Assembly (NCBI RefSeq): GCF_020009625.1
Contig: NZ_JAIHLP010000002.1
Span: forward strand, 372,001-436,000
Direction: 5' to 3'
Source: Leifsonia poae
Lineage (GTDB): Bacteria > Actinomycetota > Actinomycetes > Actinomycetales > Microbacteriaceae
Length of the DNA: 64,000 nucleotides
Below are positions 63,191-64,000 of the stretch, piece by piece. The notes below the pieces were generated by a model. It was given only the letters and a program-made list of their open reading frames with translations. It was not told the origin of the DNA and did no database searches. A program made the translations under genes and the position numbers. Position 1 is the stretch's first letter, and the number at the start of each line of letters is the position of its first letter.

Positions 63191-63832
63191 TCAGGCCGCC
63201 AGATGGAAGGTGTTCGCGAAACGGCCGAGAAGGTGGTCAGGACCGCGCAACACCTTGACTGCGCCGGCGGCCAACGCGAATTCTGGTTCAAGCTCGCCGG
63301 CGATGAGTCGGTGGATGCCCGGCCCTGCCGAGAACGCGAGGTCGACCTGGCCGCCCCCACGTTGCACGGCCAGATGGGGGCCGTCCACCCGGATGAGAAG
63401 CTCGCCGGTGCCGAAGTGCGCCCCATAGGCGGTCGACGGCAGGTTCGCTGCCACCTCAGGACGGAAGGCGGCCTGGAGGTCGATCGCCATCGAGTCCGGC
63501 GTGACGATCTGCTCGTCGCGGGGTTCGCGCATCGCTTTGAACCCCCATGCTCCGAGCGCGACCACGACGGGCTCGAGTTCGTGCCCATACGCGGTCAGCT
63601 CGTAGACGATCACCCGAGAGTGCGGAGCCCGGCGAAGGATCCCCGCCGCTTGCAGCTCCTTGAGCCGCGCCGCCAGGATGTTGCTCGGGATGCGGGGGAG
63701 CCCGGCGGCGAGCTCACCGTAGCGGCGCGGCCCGACGAGCAGGTCGCGAACGATGAGCAACGCCCAGCGTTCGCCCACGAGCTCCAGGGCTTGCGAGACC
63801 CCGCCGTACTGCCCGTAGTCGCGTGCGGCCAT
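63191..63832 (-). CDS. HxlR-family regulator with C-terminal extension
   Basis: 213 residues. HxlR winged helix: CAELVGERWALLIVRDLL-type segment (LELVGERWALLIVRDLLVGPRRYGEL), IPSNILAARLKELQAAGIL and VYELTAYGHEL. The second half (about 110-213) resembles a sterol-carrier/ligand-binding module seen on some HxlR proteins. It lies 5 bases after the VOC gene and probably belongs to the same operon. The usual conserved Cys near the N-terminus of redox-sensing HxlR proteins is absent. Confidence 0.85.
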   Translation of the reverse strand: MAARDYGQYGGVSQALELVGERWALLIVRDLLVGPRRYGELAAGLPRIPSNILAARLKELQAAGILRRAPHSRVIVYELTAYGHELEPVVVALGAWGFKAMREPRDEQIVTPDSMAIDLQAAFRPEVAANLPSTAYGAHFGTGELLIRVDGPHLAVQRGGGQVDLAFSAGPGIHRLIAGELEPEFALAAGAVKVLRGPDHLLGRFANTFHLAA

Positions 63833-63837
63833 CGACC

Positions 63838-64000
63838 TCAGGCCTGCTGATTCAGGTAGGCCTCGGGGCCGTGCTCGACGGCCACCGGATCCATGTAGCC
63901 GAACTCGAGGATGTTGCCGTCGGGGTCGGTGAGCTGCCGCTGGTACATGAATCCGAAATCGGACGCGGGATGCGCTTCGGTGCCGCCCGCAGCCAGACCT
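63838..64000 (-). CDS. VOC-family protein (partial, C-terminal end)
   Basis: The last 53 codons of a - strand gene continuing beyond the window. The sequence includes FGFMYQRQLTDPDGNILEFGY, the final strand of a glyoxalase/VOC fold with its metal-ligand Glu, and ends GPEAYLNQQA. It precedes the HxlR gene by 5 bases, so the regulator may control or be controlled with it. Confidence 0.75.
   Translation of the reverse strand, partial: GLAAGGTEAHPASDFGFMYQRQLTDPDGNILEFGYMDPVAVEHGPEAYLNQQA

Overview
The window is high-GC DNA from an actinobacterium, most likely a member of the Microbacteriaceae (Leifsonia-like). Pointers are the aceE / PucR-type regulator / fabD-fabH-acpP-fabF cluster, a DUF3145 gene, LAXTG-type cell-wall sorting signals, and many genes whose ATG or GTG start lies about 7 nt downstream of a TANNNT -10 box, as in leaderless transcripts. 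The species assignment is inference; there is no rRNA gene in the window.

Region 1 (1-13,203) is an unusually long phosphate-uptake locus on the + strand. pstC, pstA and pstS come first and pstB last. Between pstS and pstB sit two further PstS-like secreted proteins, a WxL-domain-like secreted protein, a DUF916 (WxL-interacting-protein)-like membrane protein, a small membrane-anchored beta-domain protein and a sortase-fold membrane protein that lacks both the catalytic His and Cys. PhoP-type 11-bp direct repeats lie ahead of pstC and ahead of the second binding-protein gene. Region 2 (13,174-17,161) holds a NarL-type two-component system bracketed by two copies of the same palindrome, a SHOCT protein, a histidine-kinase-like protein without its phospho-acceptor His, and peptide deformylase. 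Region 3 (17,202-21,507) has a DMT-type transporter, a glycosyltransferase, tRNA-Met, an ECF sigma factor with a membrane partner, and a VOC protein.

Region 4 (21,777-28,321) encodes a giant DUF11-repeat surface protein with a LAXTG anchor, split by one frameshift. Next (28,354-29,134) is an elongation-factor-G-binding (FBP/FusB-like) gene whose leader has the layout of a translational attenuator: a leaderless 26-residue upstream ORF, then a sequence that can pair with the downstream ribosome-binding site. Region 5 (29,203-34,560) contains small genes: two Nudix hydrolases, a DNA polymerase I-like protein, DUF1684, PadR and DUF3145. Region 6 (34,684-43,074, - strand) is the fatty-acid synthase II operon with its probable regulator FasR, a kinase-like gene and pyruvate dehydrogenase E1, so acetyl-CoA supply and fatty-acid initiation are grouped.

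Region 7 (43,296-57,695) is mixed: an AhpE-like peroxiredoxin, a nitroreductase plus adenylating-ligase pair, tRNA-Val, IclR with a divergent SAHH-like enzyme, a three-zinc-ribbon PD-(D/E)XK nuclease, YCII plus ECF sigma factor, and a HelR-type RNA polymerase motor preceded by a rifamycin-associated-element-like inverted repeat but carrying two frameshifts, then a drug-type ABC transporter. Region 8 (58,205-64,000) has a 1,148-residue wall-anchored esterase, an RclA-like flavoprotein, an HxlR regulator and the end of a VOC gene. All three frameshifts seen fall in runs of four G or C and are each repaired by one extra base.
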